Below are positions 32,043 through 41,917 of a stretch of 64,000 nt of DNA, piece after piece. The first letter of the stretch is position 1; each line of letters starts with the position of its first letter. Position numbers and translations under genes: made by a program. Location of the stretch: the NCBI GenBank assembly GCA_007859745.1, contig SMLU01000001.1, positions 1,054,001 to 1,118,000 on the forward strand, written 5' to 3'. Source of the stretch: Phycisphaerae bacterium RAS1 (lineage in GTDB: Bacteria > Planctomycetota > Phycisphaerae > UBA1845 > Fen-1342). The notes under the pieces were generated by a model, which worked only from the letters and a program-made list of their open reading frames with translations, was not told the DNA's origin and did no database searches.

Positions 32043-35000
32043 GTGGCACATCGTTTCGCATCTTCGACCGCCGTTCGAGCGGACAAAACGTCGGTATCCG
32101 GCGGCCAACTGCGCTTCGACTTCGCGCCGCGGTGCGGCCATCCGCCGAATGAGATGAACGACGGGTCGCCGCTATTCAGCTTCGCAGAACAGATCGCGGA
32201 GATTCTCAGCATCGAGTCCAACACCGCAATCACGTCCGCGCGTGTTGAAGATATGTCCCGCAACATTCTCGGGGGCTCTGCCGGTCACGCACGGGATGCG
32301 TGCGACGCTGCCGAAGCCGGGATGAACATTCACCTCGGCCGTTCCGGAATCGACTTGACCAATTCACTCGCTGCAATTGAACAGCTCCTAGCTCTACAGA
32401 ATCGTTTGCCGCGTCAGACGCGCCGCGACGCAGCACAGGTGGAGCTTCAGCAATTCAGTACACCGCCATCGGAAGCGTTGCTCGTCGTGACGGCAGCGGC
32501 GCTGAGACGCGGAATGGTCGTGCTCGAACCGAGCGCCGGTACGGGCAACATCGCTGTCCTGGCACGGCTCGCCGGCGCCGACGTTGATACAAATGAGATC
32601 GACGAGCGACGCCGAAGTCTGCTGTCGCTTCAAGGATTCACACCGACCCAGTTCGATGCAGAGCGGCTCGACAACCTGCTTCCGCCCGACAAACGCTACG
32701 ACGCGGTCGTGATGAATCCGCCGTTTTCCGCAACCGGCGGGCGGGTGCAGGGGCACAGCACTGAATTCGGCGCTAGGCATGTCGAGCAGGCGCTATTACG
32801 CCTCAAGCCCGGCGGACGGCTGGTAGCTATCGTCGGACGCGGCATGGCCCTGGACCGGCCGAAGTTTCAAGCGTGGTGGGCCGACAGCGAAGGGCGCTTC
32901 CGTGTCCGAGCGAACATTGGCATGGATGGGAGCGTCTACGCGAGATTCGGCACGTCGTTCGACCACCAAATCATCGTCATCGACAACGACGGAACGACGG
33001 CCGACGAGACCGAGATCATCACCGGCAACAAACTCTCGCTTCACGAAGCCTACGAGCTTCTCAAACCACTATCGCAGGAGGACGTATATGGGCGACTTTG
33101 CAAACACGATCAGGCGGCAGGCGGCGGAAACCATGCGGAATGTGCTTCACCGGGAAGTCAGTCAACGAACGGATCCGCTGCTCGAACTGATCGCGGCGCT
33201 ATTGGAGGACGGAGCTGGGGGAATTCACATAACACCCGAAGCGCCGGTGACAACGGATCAGTGGCTGACGTGGAACCGGCTGGTAACGGAACGCGAGAGC
33301 CTGCTGGTACGGAGCATGACGCGGGTGCTGGAACGCGAACGGCTGCCACTGCCGATGGGAACGGACGCGATGCGCACCTGGGCGGCTCGTCTGCTACTGA
33401 TCACTCTCGATTGCCTGGGATTGGCGTAGGTCAGATCGACGATGAAGTTGTGCCGGCGGCGATGCGGGTTCAGGAAGGAACCGTCTTTGCCGAGTACCGC
33501 GTGCAGAAGGCGCTCGTGCGGGGAACGCAGCCGCACCCGGCCAACGTGGTTGAATCGACCGCGATGGCGTCGGTCGAACCGCCGGATGTGACTTATCAGC
33601 ACCAATTGCCGGCGGAAGTGATTAGCGAAGGCCGCATCTCGGGCCTGCAAGTCGAGGATGTCGTGTACGCCGGCCAGGCGACCGAGTTTTTGCTGCCTGA
33701 CGGTTCACGCAAGGGTCACTGGAACGGCGACGGCACGGGCATCGGCAAGGGCCGAGAGATTTACGCGTTCATGTACGAACAGCTTCAACACGGGCGGCTC
33801 AAGCACGTCCACGTTTCTGCGTCGCACCAATTGTGCGCCGACGCCGAGCGTGATCGCGACGCGGTCGGCGTTCTGCTGCCGATCGTCCATCAAGCCAAGT
33901 TCAAGCCGACCGACTCGATCCCCGCAGATTCAGGCGTCTTCTTCACGACGTACACGATGCTCAGTGCAGACTTCGGCGGCGAGCGCCCGCGTTTCAAGCA
34001 ATTGATCGACTGGCTCGGCCCGGATTTCGACGGGGCGATTGCGTTCGACGAGGCCCACCTGATGAAGAACGCAGCGGCGGCGCCGCACGGCGGTAAAGCG
34101 ACGGTGGACGAGGGGACGCTGCGGGGCAACATGGGAATCGCGCTTCAGCGGACGTTTCCGCTGGCCCGCGTTCGATATTTCAGTGCGACCGGGGCCACGG
34201 AAGCCCGGCACATGGCGCCGTACGAACGGCTAGGGCTATGGGGCGACGGCGCGCCGTTTCCTGACTTCGCATCCTTTCTGATTGCGATGGAACGGGGCGG
34301 CGTCGCGGCGATGGAGATGCTCTGCCGAGATCTCAAGTCGGTCGGCACGTACCTGGCTCGCACAATCAGCTACGGTCCGTCGCGACTGCCGGACGGAAGT
34401 GTCGTGCCGGAAAGCGCGGTCGAGTATGAACCGCTCCTCCACCGGCTGACGGAAGACGAGCAGCGGCAATACGACGAAATCGCCGACCTCTGGTCGGAGT
34501 TGCTCATCGCCTTCGAGGCCGCCGAGCAGAACGCCTGTCAGAAGCGGAATGCGAGCCGCTACGCGCAGTTCTATGCGGCACAGCAACGCTTCTTCCTGCA
34601 ACTGATGATGGCGTACACGCTACCCGACGTGCTGCCTGAGATTCAGAAAGACCTTGCACAGGGTCGCTCTGTCGTCGTCAGTCTGTTCAACACCGGGGAG
34701 GCGCAAGCCGACCGCAAGGTGCGTGATGCACGAGCACAGGGCGTCGAGCTGACCGAGTTGGACGCAACCCCGCGCGAGATGATCGTCCAGCTCATCGAAA
34801 AGCAGTTTCCCATCTACCAGTACCGCGAGGAAACCGACCCCAAGACGGGCAACGTGATCAGCGTCCGCGTCGAAGACGCGGCGGGCAACCCGGAGATTAA
34901 CCGTGAGAACCAGCGCAAACAACGAGAGTTGCTGGACCGCGTTGCCGACGTGGACTTCCCGCACAATCCGATGGACGCGCTCGTCAGTCACTTCGGCGTC

Positions 35001-36605
35001 CATAATGTCTCGGAAATCAGCGGTCGCACGCATCGCTGGGAGTATGGCAAGTACGTTCGCCGCAAGATTCGCGGCGTGCATCGCCGGCAGTTGAATGAGT
35101 ACGAAACGCGGCTGTTCCAGAACGGCCGCAAGCGGCTGGCAATATTCTCCGGCGCCGGCGCGACGGGCATCAGCGTTCATGCGGATTCGACCGCCCGAAA
35201 CCAGCAGCGCCGGGTCTTTTACGCCTTCCAACTGTCCTGGTCGGCTGACCAGCAAATGCAGGCGTTCGGCCGGGTTCACCGCTCGAATCAGGCCTCAGCG
35301 CCGATCATCCGGCTCTCACTCCTGGACCTGGCCGGCCAGAAACGGCTCGTGAACGCGATCTCGAAGCGGCTCGCAGCGCTGGGGGCGCTCACAAAAGGCG
35401 AGCGGCATTCTCTCTCCGGCGAATTGTTTCGGCCGGAAGACGTGACCGACCAGTACGGCAAGGCCGCGCTCACGCGGCTTTACCGCCAGATCGGATTGAA
35501 CGAGCACGTGGAAGTCGGCCTCGGTTTGCGTGATCTGGAGCGCATGGGCGTGTTGAACAAAGAGAAGACGGCTGTGCGGGACAACTACGTCGCGAACGTC
35601 GAGCAGTTTCTAAACCGCATCATGGTGCTGCACGTCGAGAAACAGAACCGCATCTTCGAGCTGTTCTACGAGCGCTACCTGGAAGCGGTGGAGGGCGCGA
35701 AGCGTGCTGGCGCTTTCGACTTCGGGGTGGAGGAGATTCGGGCGCGCAATCTGCGAAGCGTCGCGGAGCCGCAGACACTCTTCGTTGATCCGTCCTCGGG
35801 TGCTCGAACGATGCTGCACGAGTTGGAGGGTGAAGTGGATGTCGTGCGGCACACGTTTGAGGAGGTGTCGCGGGGATACGCGGAAGAGGGCTTCTATCGC
35901 AATCATCGCAGCGGTCGCATTTACGCTGCTGGGCCGCACCTGGAGACTCGACCCGACGAAGTGCTGCTTACCGCGGTCAAAGGCGCTCGCCGCGCGATGG
36001 AGCGCTTCGAATTGAGCAAGAAGTACGAGCCGGTCGCGACTGAGGACGCACGGGCCTGGTGGGACGCCGAACACGCGAACGCGCCGGCGACGGAGCCGCG
36101 GCGATTTCACATCCTGAGCGGGGCCATCTTCCCGATCTACGACAAGATCATGGGTTCCTCGGGAATCCAGAGCATGAAAATCGCCCGCGCGATCCTCGTG
36201 GATGGCCGTGCGCTGGTGGGCCTCAACCTCAGTGCGACCGACGTGCCGAGCGTCAAGCAGCGGCTCGGGATCGGAACACCGCTCGCCGAAGCATCGGCGA
36301 CGGAGATTTTGAGTCTACTGGTCGCGGGCGCGGTCATCGAGCTGGACAACGGGTGGCGGCTCATAACGGCGCGTATCGCCGGAGACGATGTTGTCGAAAC
36401 CGTGCTCAACGGTGTCCCTGCGAATCGCAAGGAGCTTCGCCGTTACGGCCTGTGCGAGGAGATCATCAACTTCAAACGGCGCTGGTTTGTCGTCCAGGAC
36501 GATGCACCGGAAGTGCTGGCGCAACTGCTGACGCATCGCAAAGCGATCCGTGATATGGCCTCGATCGAAGCGCCGGTGATTTCCGATGACGATCCGGGCG
36601 CATAG
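32043..36605 (+). CDS. Class I methyltransferase fused to strawberry-notch helicase
   Basis: One uninterrupted 1520-residue frame. Residues about 140-345 are a SAM methyltransferase (LEPSAGTGNIAVLARLAGAD, then DAVVMNPPFSA). From about 480 on is a strawberry-notch-type SF2 helicase: GTGIGKGREIYAFM (Walker A region), AIAFDEAHLMKN (DEAH) and QQMQAFGRVHRSNQA (motif VI). Such fusions are characteristic of large plasmids and integrative elements. Between the two domains (residues 349-462) the protein is Gly/Asn/Thr-rich and disordered-looking, and another reading frame there has better codon structure. The start codon is uncertain. Confidence 0.88.
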   Translation: MAHRFASSTAVRADKTSVSGGQLRFDFAPRCGHPPNEMNDGSPLFSFAEQIAEILSIESNTAITSARVEDMSRNILGGSAGHARDACDAAEAGMNIHLGRSGIDLTNSLAAIEQLLALQNRLPRQTRRDAAQVELQQFSTPPSEALLVVTAAALRRGMVVLEPSAGTGNIAVLARLAGADVDTNEIDERRRSLLSLQGFTPTQFDAERLDNLLPPDKRYDAVVMNPPFSATGGRVQGHSTEFGARHVEQALLRLKPGGRLVAIVGRGMALDRPKFQAWWADSEGRFRVRANIGMDGSVYARFGTSFDHQIIVIDNDGTTADETEIITGNKLSLHEAYELLKPLSQEDVYGRLCKHDQAAGGGNHAECASPGSQSTNGSAARTDRGAIGGRSWGNSHNTRSAGDNGSVADVEPAGNGTREPAGTEHDAGAGTRTAATADGNGRDAHLGGSSATDHSRLPGIGVGQIDDEVVPAAMRVQEGTVFAEYRVQKALVRGTQPHPANVVESTAMASVEPPDVTYQHQLPAEVISEGRISGLQVEDVVYAGQATEFLLPDGSRKGHWNGDGTGIGKGREIYAFMYEQLQHGRLKHVHVSASHQLCADAERDRDAVGVLLPIVHQAKFKPTDSIPADSGVFFTTYTMLSADFGGERPRFKQLIDWLGPDFDGAIAFDEAHLMKNAAAAPHGGKATVDEGTLRGNMGIALQRTFPLARVRYFSATGATEARHMAPYERLGLWGDGAPFPDFASFLIAMERGGVAAMEMLCRDLKSVGTYLARTISYGPSRLPDGSVVPESAVEYEPLLHRLTEDEQRQYDEIADLWSELLIAFEAAEQNACQKRNASRYAQFYAAQQRFFLQLMMAYTLPDVLPEIQKDLAQGRSVVVSLFNTGEAQADRKVRDARAQGVELTELDATPREMIVQLIEKQFPIYQYREETDPKTGNVISVRVEDAAGNPEINRENQRKQRELLDRVADVDFPHNPMDALVSHFGVHNVSEISGRTHRWEYGKYVRRKIRGVHRRQLNEYETRLFQNGRKRLAIFSGAGATGISVHADSTARNQQRRVFYAFQLSWSADQQMQAFGRVHRSNQASAPIIRLSLLDLAGQKRLVNAISKRLAALGALTKGERHSLSGELFRPEDVTDQYGKAALTRLYRQIGLNEHVEVGLGLRDLERMGVLNKEKTAVRDNYVANVEQFLNRIMVLHVEKQNRIFELFYERYLEAVEGAKRAGAFDFGVEEIRARNLRSVAEPQTLFVDPSSGARTMLHELEGEVDVVRHTFEEVSRGYAEEGFYRNHRSGRIYAAGPHLETRPDEVLLTAVKGARRAMERFELSKKYEPVATEDARAWWDAEHANAPATEPRRFHILSGAIFPIYDKIMGSSGIQSMKIARAILVDGRALVGLNLSATDVPSVKQRLGIGTPLAEASATEILSLLVAGAVIELDNGWRLITARIAGDDVVETVLNGVPANRKELRRYGLCEEIINFKRRWFVVQDDAPEVLAQLLTHRKAIRDMASIEAPVISDDDPGA
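33088..33429 (+). CDS. Overprinted gene inside the methyltransferase-helicase linker
   Basis: 113 residues in the +1 frame relative to the large gene. AGGAGG at 33077-33082 is five bases before the ATG. The protein looks folded and helical (ETMRNVLHREVSQRTD, LTWNRLVTERESLLVRS). Counting by eye, its third codon positions are clearly G/C-rich. The third positions of the large frame over the same bases are near 45% G/C. The host frame here encodes only a low-complexity linker. I infer a real gene nested in, or overprinting, the linker. No family is recognised. Confidence 0.6.
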   Translation: MGDFANTIRRQAAETMRNVLHREVSQRTDPLLELIAALLEDGAGGIHITPEAPVTTDQWLTWNRLVTERESLLVRSMTRVLERERLPLPMGTDAMRTWAARLLLITLDCLGLA

Positions 36606-37034
36606 CACAGCCGAACGAATGTTCAAAACAAAGTTTGATTAGCGTCCGAATTGCGTGATAGGTTCGGCGAGTGAAGACACCAAGATCACCACCATGACCC
36701 GAAAGCCGGCGGCGTTTCATGGCCGCTTGCGTGTAAATAGCTTTGGCAGCCCGCCCCGGCAGTCCTGAACGCAACCGTCGTCGAGAGAACATAGGATGTG
36801 GCGTTGATCGAAGGGGCAGACGCAGAGCTATTTACGGGCGAGCGCACTTTAATCGCGAGCTCGATATGTGTCACGCACGCGCGTGCGCACCATAACACGT
36901 CCAGAGGACGAGGAAGCGGGTCCGCCGGAACGATGCTGGCTCTGGGCGATGCCGTAGGTGCGGCAGCGCCGAGAGACCGGTGGTGCGGTTTCTGGTTCAG
37001 GACGGTCCAAACGGACCCCAAGGAGGTTCTTCTT
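36606..37034 (+). other. Intergenic leader before DUF932 gene
   Basis: About 430 bases with no supported gene. A self-complementary GCACGCGCGTGC lies near 36872-36883. A strong AGGAGG at 37021-37026 serves the next gene. Open frames on both strands have no motif, and the minus-strand one runs into the DUF932 gene antisense. Confidence 0.4.
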
Positions 37035-38141
37035 ATGCAAAATCTGACGCAAGCAAGCGATGAGCTGTTCCGGCGCGGGCCGGACGAGTGCTTCGCCACG
37101 TTCGACGAGTTGTGGCGCCACTGCCAGGAGTCCAAGGCGGGCTCCGTGGATCGCTGGCACCCGCCCCGCGACATCCGGCTGGAACCCCACGGGGGCCGGT
37201 TTGGCCTGTCGCTCGGCGGAGACGGGACGTTCCGGCTCAACGAGTGGAGTTTTTCGCAACTCTGCACGCTGGCCGGCGTGAACAAGGGCACGGTGAACAA
37301 GCTGACGGCCGCGACTTCGCTTCAGGTCTTTTCCGAGACGTTGCCGCAAAGCGGCGACAAGCCGCTGCAACTGCTGACGGCTGGACGCGAGTTCGGTGAG
37401 ACGATTCGTTCGATTCACGGTGCCAGCTACACACGGATGTACGACGTGGATCTGCTGTCGATGGTGCGGGAGTTCGGAACGGATTTCCAGCCGCCACAGG
37501 AAGCCGGATTCGTTCCGGGCGGCGGATCGCCTTCTACTGCCGGTGACGGCGACGATGGCGGTGCATCCACGAAACGCGGCGGCGCCGGCCTGTACCGCGG
37601 CGAGCAGGACATGTTCGTGTTCCTGATCGACCCGACCGGCTGGACGGAAATCGACGGCCAAGCCTTCGCTCCCGGATTCTTTCTGTGGAATTCGGAGGTC
37701 GGAAAGCGCTCGGTGGGCATTCAGACGTTCTGGTTTCAGGCGGTCTGCCAGAACCACATCGTCTGGGATGCCGTGGAGGTCGTCGAGTTCAGCCGCAAGC
37801 ACACCGCGAACGTGCATGATGCGTTCGCCGAGATCCGTCGCATCGTCGAGCGACTCGTCGCCAAACGCGACGAGCGTCGCGACGGATTCGCTCGTGTCAT
37901 TCGCAAGGCGATGCAGACGCGCATCGGCGAGAACGCGGATCAGGTCATGAAACTGCTCACGGACAAGGGCATCACCCGTTCCCTCGCCAAGGAGGCATTG
38001 GAATCGGCCCGGCAGTCCGGACGGTTCACAGTGTTCTCGCTCGTGGATGCGCTCACGCGCATCGCGGGTCGCATGAAGTTCGCCGGCGATCGGACGGATG
38101 CGGATGCGAAAGCGTCGGCTCTGCTCGCACTCGCGGCGTAG
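37035..38141 (+). CDS. DUF932 domain protein
   Basis: The gene encodes 368 residues. The ATG at 37035, with AGGAGG nine bases upstream, is preferred over an open frame running back to 36798. The family pattern is clear: GKPxQ-like LTAGREFGETIRSIHGASYTR, then MFVFLIDPTG, FFLWNSEVGKRSVGIQTFWF and CQNHIVW. DUF932 proteins are frequent on large plasmids, phages and integrative elements, with no proven activity. The gene lies downstream of the helicase fusion and before the oppositely oriented PcfJ-like and recombinase genes, placing it in the element backbone. Confidence 0.9.
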   Translation: MQNLTQASDELFRRGPDECFATFDELWRHCQESKAGSVDRWHPPRDIRLEPHGGRFGLSLGGDGTFRLNEWSFSQLCTLAGVNKGTVNKLTAATSLQVFSETLPQSGDKPLQLLTAGREFGETIRSIHGASYTRMYDVDLLSMVREFGTDFQPPQEAGFVPGGGSPSTAGDGDDGGASTKRGGAGLYRGEQDMFVFLIDPTGWTEIDGQAFAPGFFLWNSEVGKRSVGIQTFWFQAVCQNHIVWDAVEVVEFSRKHTANVHDAFAEIRRIVERLVAKRDERRDGFARVIRKAMQTRIGENADQVMKLLTDKGITRSLAKEALESARQSGRFTVFSLVDALTRIAGRMKFAGDRTDADAKASALLALAA

Positions 38142-38200
38142 GTTCAACGACGATGGTCGTCGTTGCGGGTTTCTTGAGGCTCACCGCACCACCGGGCCTC

Positions 38201-39544
38201 TCACCTTTCATCGTAATCAATCTCGGGCTCTGCTTCCGAGGAACAATTCGGCATGCGCCTCAGCCATGCCGCGAGAGTGTCGTGCAATTCTTGCGAAGGC
38301 GGCGCGTTGCACACGCCCTTCAACTCTGCACATACCCAGCGTCCGCCATCGCGGCGACGAATCCGCAGGGTTGCACGCTCGGTCTGATGGTGGATGCTGG
38401 CGATGGCAACGTCGCCCGACGCCGCGTCGCGAAGGTAGCTGAGAGCACAATGCTGCATCGCGGCGCCCTCCTCGCGAAGCGCCCCTCCGCAGCGAATCCA
38501 CGTGACAAACCCAGGTTCGTCCGGTAACGGCGGTTCGGGGAAACAAGTCCGGTCACCATCGGCACCGAGCACGCTCTCGTGAAGGTCGGAAACCTGCTGA
38601 CACGCGCGGCCAAGCTGCGTTAACGAACGCAACCGTCGCGGCGCCGGGGACTCGCGGCCTCGGCGAGTCAGTTCTGCTTCCATCCGCAGCAGCGAGCGAA
38701 ACTGTCCGATCGCCTGGAGAGCGGGCGAGCTTTCCAATGCGCTGGACTCCTCCACCAGTGGCCACGCCAGTCGGTCCACAAGTTCCGCAGGGCGCGAAAC
38801 GCTCCATGCGACAAAGTCGTTGACGCGCTTCAGATGAGCCAGTCGCAGCGCGGTTGGCGCATCATGCGAAACCTGTCGCATGGCGTGCAGCACCCAGAAG
38901 TTGGAGGATTCCGCGGGTAGTTTCCGCATCAGGCGTGCGGCGGACTTGGTGTCCGGCCAACCGAGCTTGCCAAGTACGACGTGCTGCGGCTGCCACACCC
39001 AGCTTTTCATGGTTCGCGTCGGGTTTCGCGTGGCGCTGAATCGGTCGATGGCCGCGAGCGCCGCACATAGTCCGCGTGCTCCGCCGTCGTGCAGGTCCGC
39101 GGCGGCGTTGCCGCAGCGAACGAAGAACCCGAGCATTCGAAAGTGCATCGGCTCGGGATAGAGCCGTGCCCGGTCAACGATCCCCTCCGGAAGTGACGTT
39201 AAGAAATCCCGACACGCTGCCGTCGAGGCGTACAGCGGAAAGAACAACAACTGTCCGTCGGAATCCTGGGTCGCCTGGCTCGCGAACCTGCCGACGACGT
39301 CAAGCGAAATGTGCCGCCGCGAGCCGTGGAACGTGCCGTTCGTACGCACGAGCCACTGTCGCACCGTGCCGGCTTCGACGGCGATGACCTGGAGGCGACG
39401 GTGCGTGAAGATGTACAACCGCGAGCCGGTGGCGGTTTTTCGAAACGCGTACCCGTCGCGGAACACGCGTCGCGGCCGGTCCCCGGCCAGCGCGTCGGGG
39501 GAAACAGTGCCGCTCGTCTTCGTTTTCAGAGTGCGCTCGGTCAT
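38201..39544 (-). CDS. PcfJ-like protein
   Basis: This 447-residue protein starts at an ATG preceded by GGCGGAG; the open frame extends 21 bases further. The C-terminal 120 residues carry the PcfJ-like signature: LREEGAAMQHCALSYLRDAA followed by an anti-parallel sheet (RATLRIRRRDGGRWVCAELK) and a final helix. PcfJ-like genes were named on enterococcal pheromone plasmids and are widespread on mobile elements; the biochemical role is unknown. The N-terminal 250 residues are helical and family-specific. It ends 59 bases from the DUF932 gene, convergently. Confidence 0.75.
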   Translation of the reverse strand: MTERTLKTKTSGTVSPDALAGDRPRRVFRDGYAFRKTATGSRLYIFTHRRLQVIAVEAGTVRQWLVRTNGTFHGSRRHISLDVVGRFASQATQDSDGQLLFFPLYASTAACRDFLTSLPEGIVDRARLYPEPMHFRMLGFFVRCGNAAADLHDGGARGLCAALAAIDRFSATRNPTRTMKSWVWQPQHVVLGKLGWPDTKSAARLMRKLPAESSNFWVLHAMRQVSHDAPTALRLAHLKRVNDFVAWSVSRPAELVDRLAWPLVEESSALESSPALQAIGQFRSLLRMEAELTRRGRESPAPRRLRSLTQLGRACQQVSDLHESVLGADGDRTCFPEPPLPDEPGFVTWIRCGGALREEGAAMQHCALSYLRDAASGDVAIASIHHQTERATLRIRRRDGGRWVCAELKGVCNAPPSQELHDTLAAWLRRMPNCSSEAEPEIDYDER

Positions 39545-39572
39545 CGTACGTTCTCCGCCCATCATCCGCAGT

Positions 39573-40601
39573 TTAGATCGCGATGCGCTCCACGTCGTCC
39601 AGCGTGATGTCGTCCTGGCGGCGGTCGTACAGCCCGGTCGTGCGGGAAGATTCGTGGCCGGCCATGTACTGGGCCTTCTCCAGCGTGCCGCCGTTTTTCA
39701 GGTAGGTGGTAATGCCTGTTGCCCGGAATGTGTGACAGCCAATCTCCCGCGGCAGGCCGGCCAATCGTGCCCGACGCTTCACGACCGACCAGATGAGCTG
39801 CCGCGACATGGCGGTCGCCGTGAGTGTCGTGTGCCGATGCTTCGCCACACGCCGGAAAAGTGGCCCTTTTCGGTCGGTGCGGATCGCGGCGGCGTCGAGG
39901 TACGCATCCAGGTACGTTTCCAGGTTGTGATGCACACGCATCTCGATGAGCTTGCCGTTTTTCTCATGCAACCGGACGGACCAACGCTTGCCGTGCTGGA
40001 AGTAGTCATCCACCTCCAGATTTGCAACGGCGCCGACGCGAGCGAACGTGTACACCATCATCGCAACCAGCGCCCGGTCACGCAGACCGACAATCGTCGT
40101 TGTGTCGATCGCATCCAGCAGTTGCCGGGCCTGCTCCGCATCTAGGACGGGCGTCTTACCGCGTCGTAGCGAATACCGCGGGCCGCGAACGGATGAGGCG
40201 GGATTGAACGGCATGACGTGGCCGGTGACGAACCAGTCAAAGAGCATCCGTATTGCCGCAAGCGCCTGTTTGACCGTTGGCTCTGGACGATGCTGCTGGA
40301 GTTGCTCGATGTACGCGGCGACCAGCACGGAATTGAGTTCCACCAATTGGACCTGTCGGTCCTCGCACCAACCCGCGAAGTGACCCATCGCCCGGTGGTA
40401 CGCCGCGCGAGTGTGCGGGTTGCGAATCCGTGCCGCGAAGAACTCGATGAACCGGTAGCGCGCGCGCGGGCCGGCGAACTCGATTAGCTTTGGAACGTTT
40501 CCCGAGCCGCCAAATTCGCAAACCGCGTTTGATTCCGGCGCCGGAACCACCGTCAAACGGAGTTCGATTTCTGGTTGAAGAATGTCAGGCTCGTCAGACA
40601 T
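39573..40601 (-). CDS. Tyrosine recombinase (XerC/D-like)
   Basis: The gene encodes 342 residues. The N-terminal core-binding domain (about 60-140) is followed by a catalytic domain with VYTFARVGAVANLEVDDYF (box I Arg), CHTFRATGITTYL (His-x-x-Arg), AGHESSRTTGLYDRR (His and Tyr). All catalytic residues appear present. It is unrelated in sequence style to the first integrase and lacks the integron-integrase insertion. It could resolve element multimers or act at its own sites. A long hairpin repeat lies 80-170 bases upstream of its start, also present near 56.3 kb, and could be its substrate. Confidence 0.92.
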   Translation of the reverse strand: MSDEPDILQPEIELRLTVVPAPESNAVCEFGGSGNVPKLIEFAGPRARYRFIEFFAARIRNPHTRAAYHRAMGHFAGWCEDRQVQLVELNSVLVAAYIEQLQQHRPEPTVKQALAAIRMLFDWFVTGHVMPFNPASSVRGPRYSLRRGKTPVLDAEQARQLLDAIDTTTIVGLRDRALVAMMVYTFARVGAVANLEVDDYFQHGKRWSVRLHEKNGKLIEMRVHHNLETYLDAYLDAAAIRTDRKGPLFRRVAKHRHTTLTATAMSRQLIWSVVKRRARLAGLPREIGCHTFRATGITTYLKNGGTLEKAQYMAGHESSRTTGLYDRRQDDITLDDVERIAI

Positions 40602-40682
40602 AACGTCCTTTATGTCCTACGCCGATTCGCTTCGCAGCGCAAGGCGAAATCTCGTTTTCAAACGCTGTTCGGAGCTGGAATC

Positions 40683-40770
40683 TCTGCCGTACACGGCCGT
40701 CATCATCGGGGCTCGCCCCGCCGAGGCCGTCAGGCCCCTGGCCCCGATGAAGGCGGACGTGGCAGGCAGA
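40683..40770. repeat. Long-hairpin repeat family S2, copy 1
   Basis: TCTGCC and the following 25 bases fold back on a matching arm ending GGCAGA at 40770. The inner stem TCATCGGGGC/GCCCCGATGA is perfect. The left arm of about 32 bases is shared with 56302-56335. There the stem reads TCGTTGGGG/CCCCGACGA, so paired positions have changed together. It sits between the second recombinase and a minus-strand gene. Confidence 0.55.
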
Positions 40771-40839
40771 CGGTTGCGCTGTAGTCCCCATCTGCCGGTA
40801 TGGACCCGAATCGAAGGGCGCTCGTCCGCGATCGCGTGC

Positions 40840-41823
40840 TTAGATGGTTGCTCCCGTCGTTTCGGAATCAGCGAACAGCGTCGAGTCGCCGAGCCGTCGA
40901 AGTTCCTCCTCAATCCACTGCAAGCGACCCAGTCCGAGACTGACGTGCCGATATTTCAGCGCCAATGCGCTGGCGCGGGCCATCGCATCGCTCGTGTGGG
41001 CGATTTCGCGGTCGTAGCGGCTGAGCGTTTCTGCGCCATGTTCCACGATGGCCTCATAGCGCTGCCTGTCGGCTTCAAGATTTTGGCGCTCGCGTTCAAA
41101 ACGCTCGCGAAGTGCTGCGACTCTTTTGGTTCGATTCTTTGGCAGATCGTCATCGAGGAATCCGCCGGCGTCTAAATCGGCCGGAATCTGGTCTACGGGC
41201 GTCGGGACAGCATCGTCGCCCGCATGGTAGTAATGCCAGGGATGGGTCGGCGGGTAACCGGCTGCTGTTCCCGTGATCTGGTCAGCCGAGACCCTTCTCA
41301 CCCAGGCGTCCAACCTTGCAGCGGCCTCATCGCCGAACGCTTCGGCATACGCCGCGACCGCATCCGAATAGGCCGCCGTGAGTCGTTTGGCTTCGCTTTC
41401 CATTGTTCGCGCGAGTTTGGCTTGAGACTCGGGCGTCCGGGGCGTTCGGCCCGTGTGTGGGTCGCAGCCAGTACGGGCAGCATCCGTTGCCGCGTGCAGG
41501 TCACATTGCAAAATGATCATCTCGTGCGCGTGCTCCTGCGTAATCGCCTCGACCTCCTCGCTGTCAGGATCAATCGGCCCGTCGTCGGTCAGGCCGAAGA
41601 TGCCCGCGTCGATCGCCGCTCGCCGCGGCATCGCGATTGGTAGATCGTCCAAGCGCGGCACGGCCGCGCCGGCGTCGTCCGCTTCGGACACTGGCAGCTC
41701 AGGCAGAACAACTTCCGACACGACCGGCAGCGGATCAGGATTGGTGCGGTCGGCTGTCGGGTGTGCGTCGCGTCCTGACGGCTCGTCCCACGCGAAACAT
41801 TTTTGGACCGGCTGCATTGGCAC
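40840..41823 (-). CDS. Hypothetical protein with coiled-coil C-terminus
   Basis: The protein has 327 residues. The first 60 are Pro/Asp-rich and probably disordered. Residues 230-320 contain a long charged helix (ERFERERQNLEADRQRYEAI). A DPHTGRTPRTPESQ segment in the middle is unusual. No family is recognised. It is one of several minus-strand accessory genes in this part of the element; its start could be either of two closely spaced ATG codons. Confidence 0.6.
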   Translation of the reverse strand: MPMQPVQKCFAWDEPSGRDAHPTADRTNPDPLPVVSEVVLPELPVSEADDAGAAVPRLDDLPIAMPRRAAIDAGIFGLTDDGPIDPDSEEVEAITQEHAHEMIILQCDLHAATDAARTGCDPHTGRTPRTPESQAKLARTMESEAKRLTAAYSDAVAAYAEAFGDEAAARLDAWVRRVSADQITGTAAGYPPTHPWHYYHAGDDAVPTPVDQIPADLDAGGFLDDDLPKNRTKRVAALRERFERERQNLEADRQRYEAIVEHGAETLSRYDREIAHTSDAMARASALALKYRHVSLGLGRLQWIEEELRRLGDSTLFADSETTGATI

Positions 41824-41917
41824 GTCAAAAATAGGGACCGGCGCCAGCCCGGCATCTTTCGAGGCGCGGCCAGCGCGGCGGTCCGATGATGAAGTATCTG
41901 TCGTGTTATGGCTCGAC

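Noticed and set aside
36686-37300. Minus-strand frame upstream of DUF932
   Set aside because: Antisense to the DUF932 gene start and without recognisable features.
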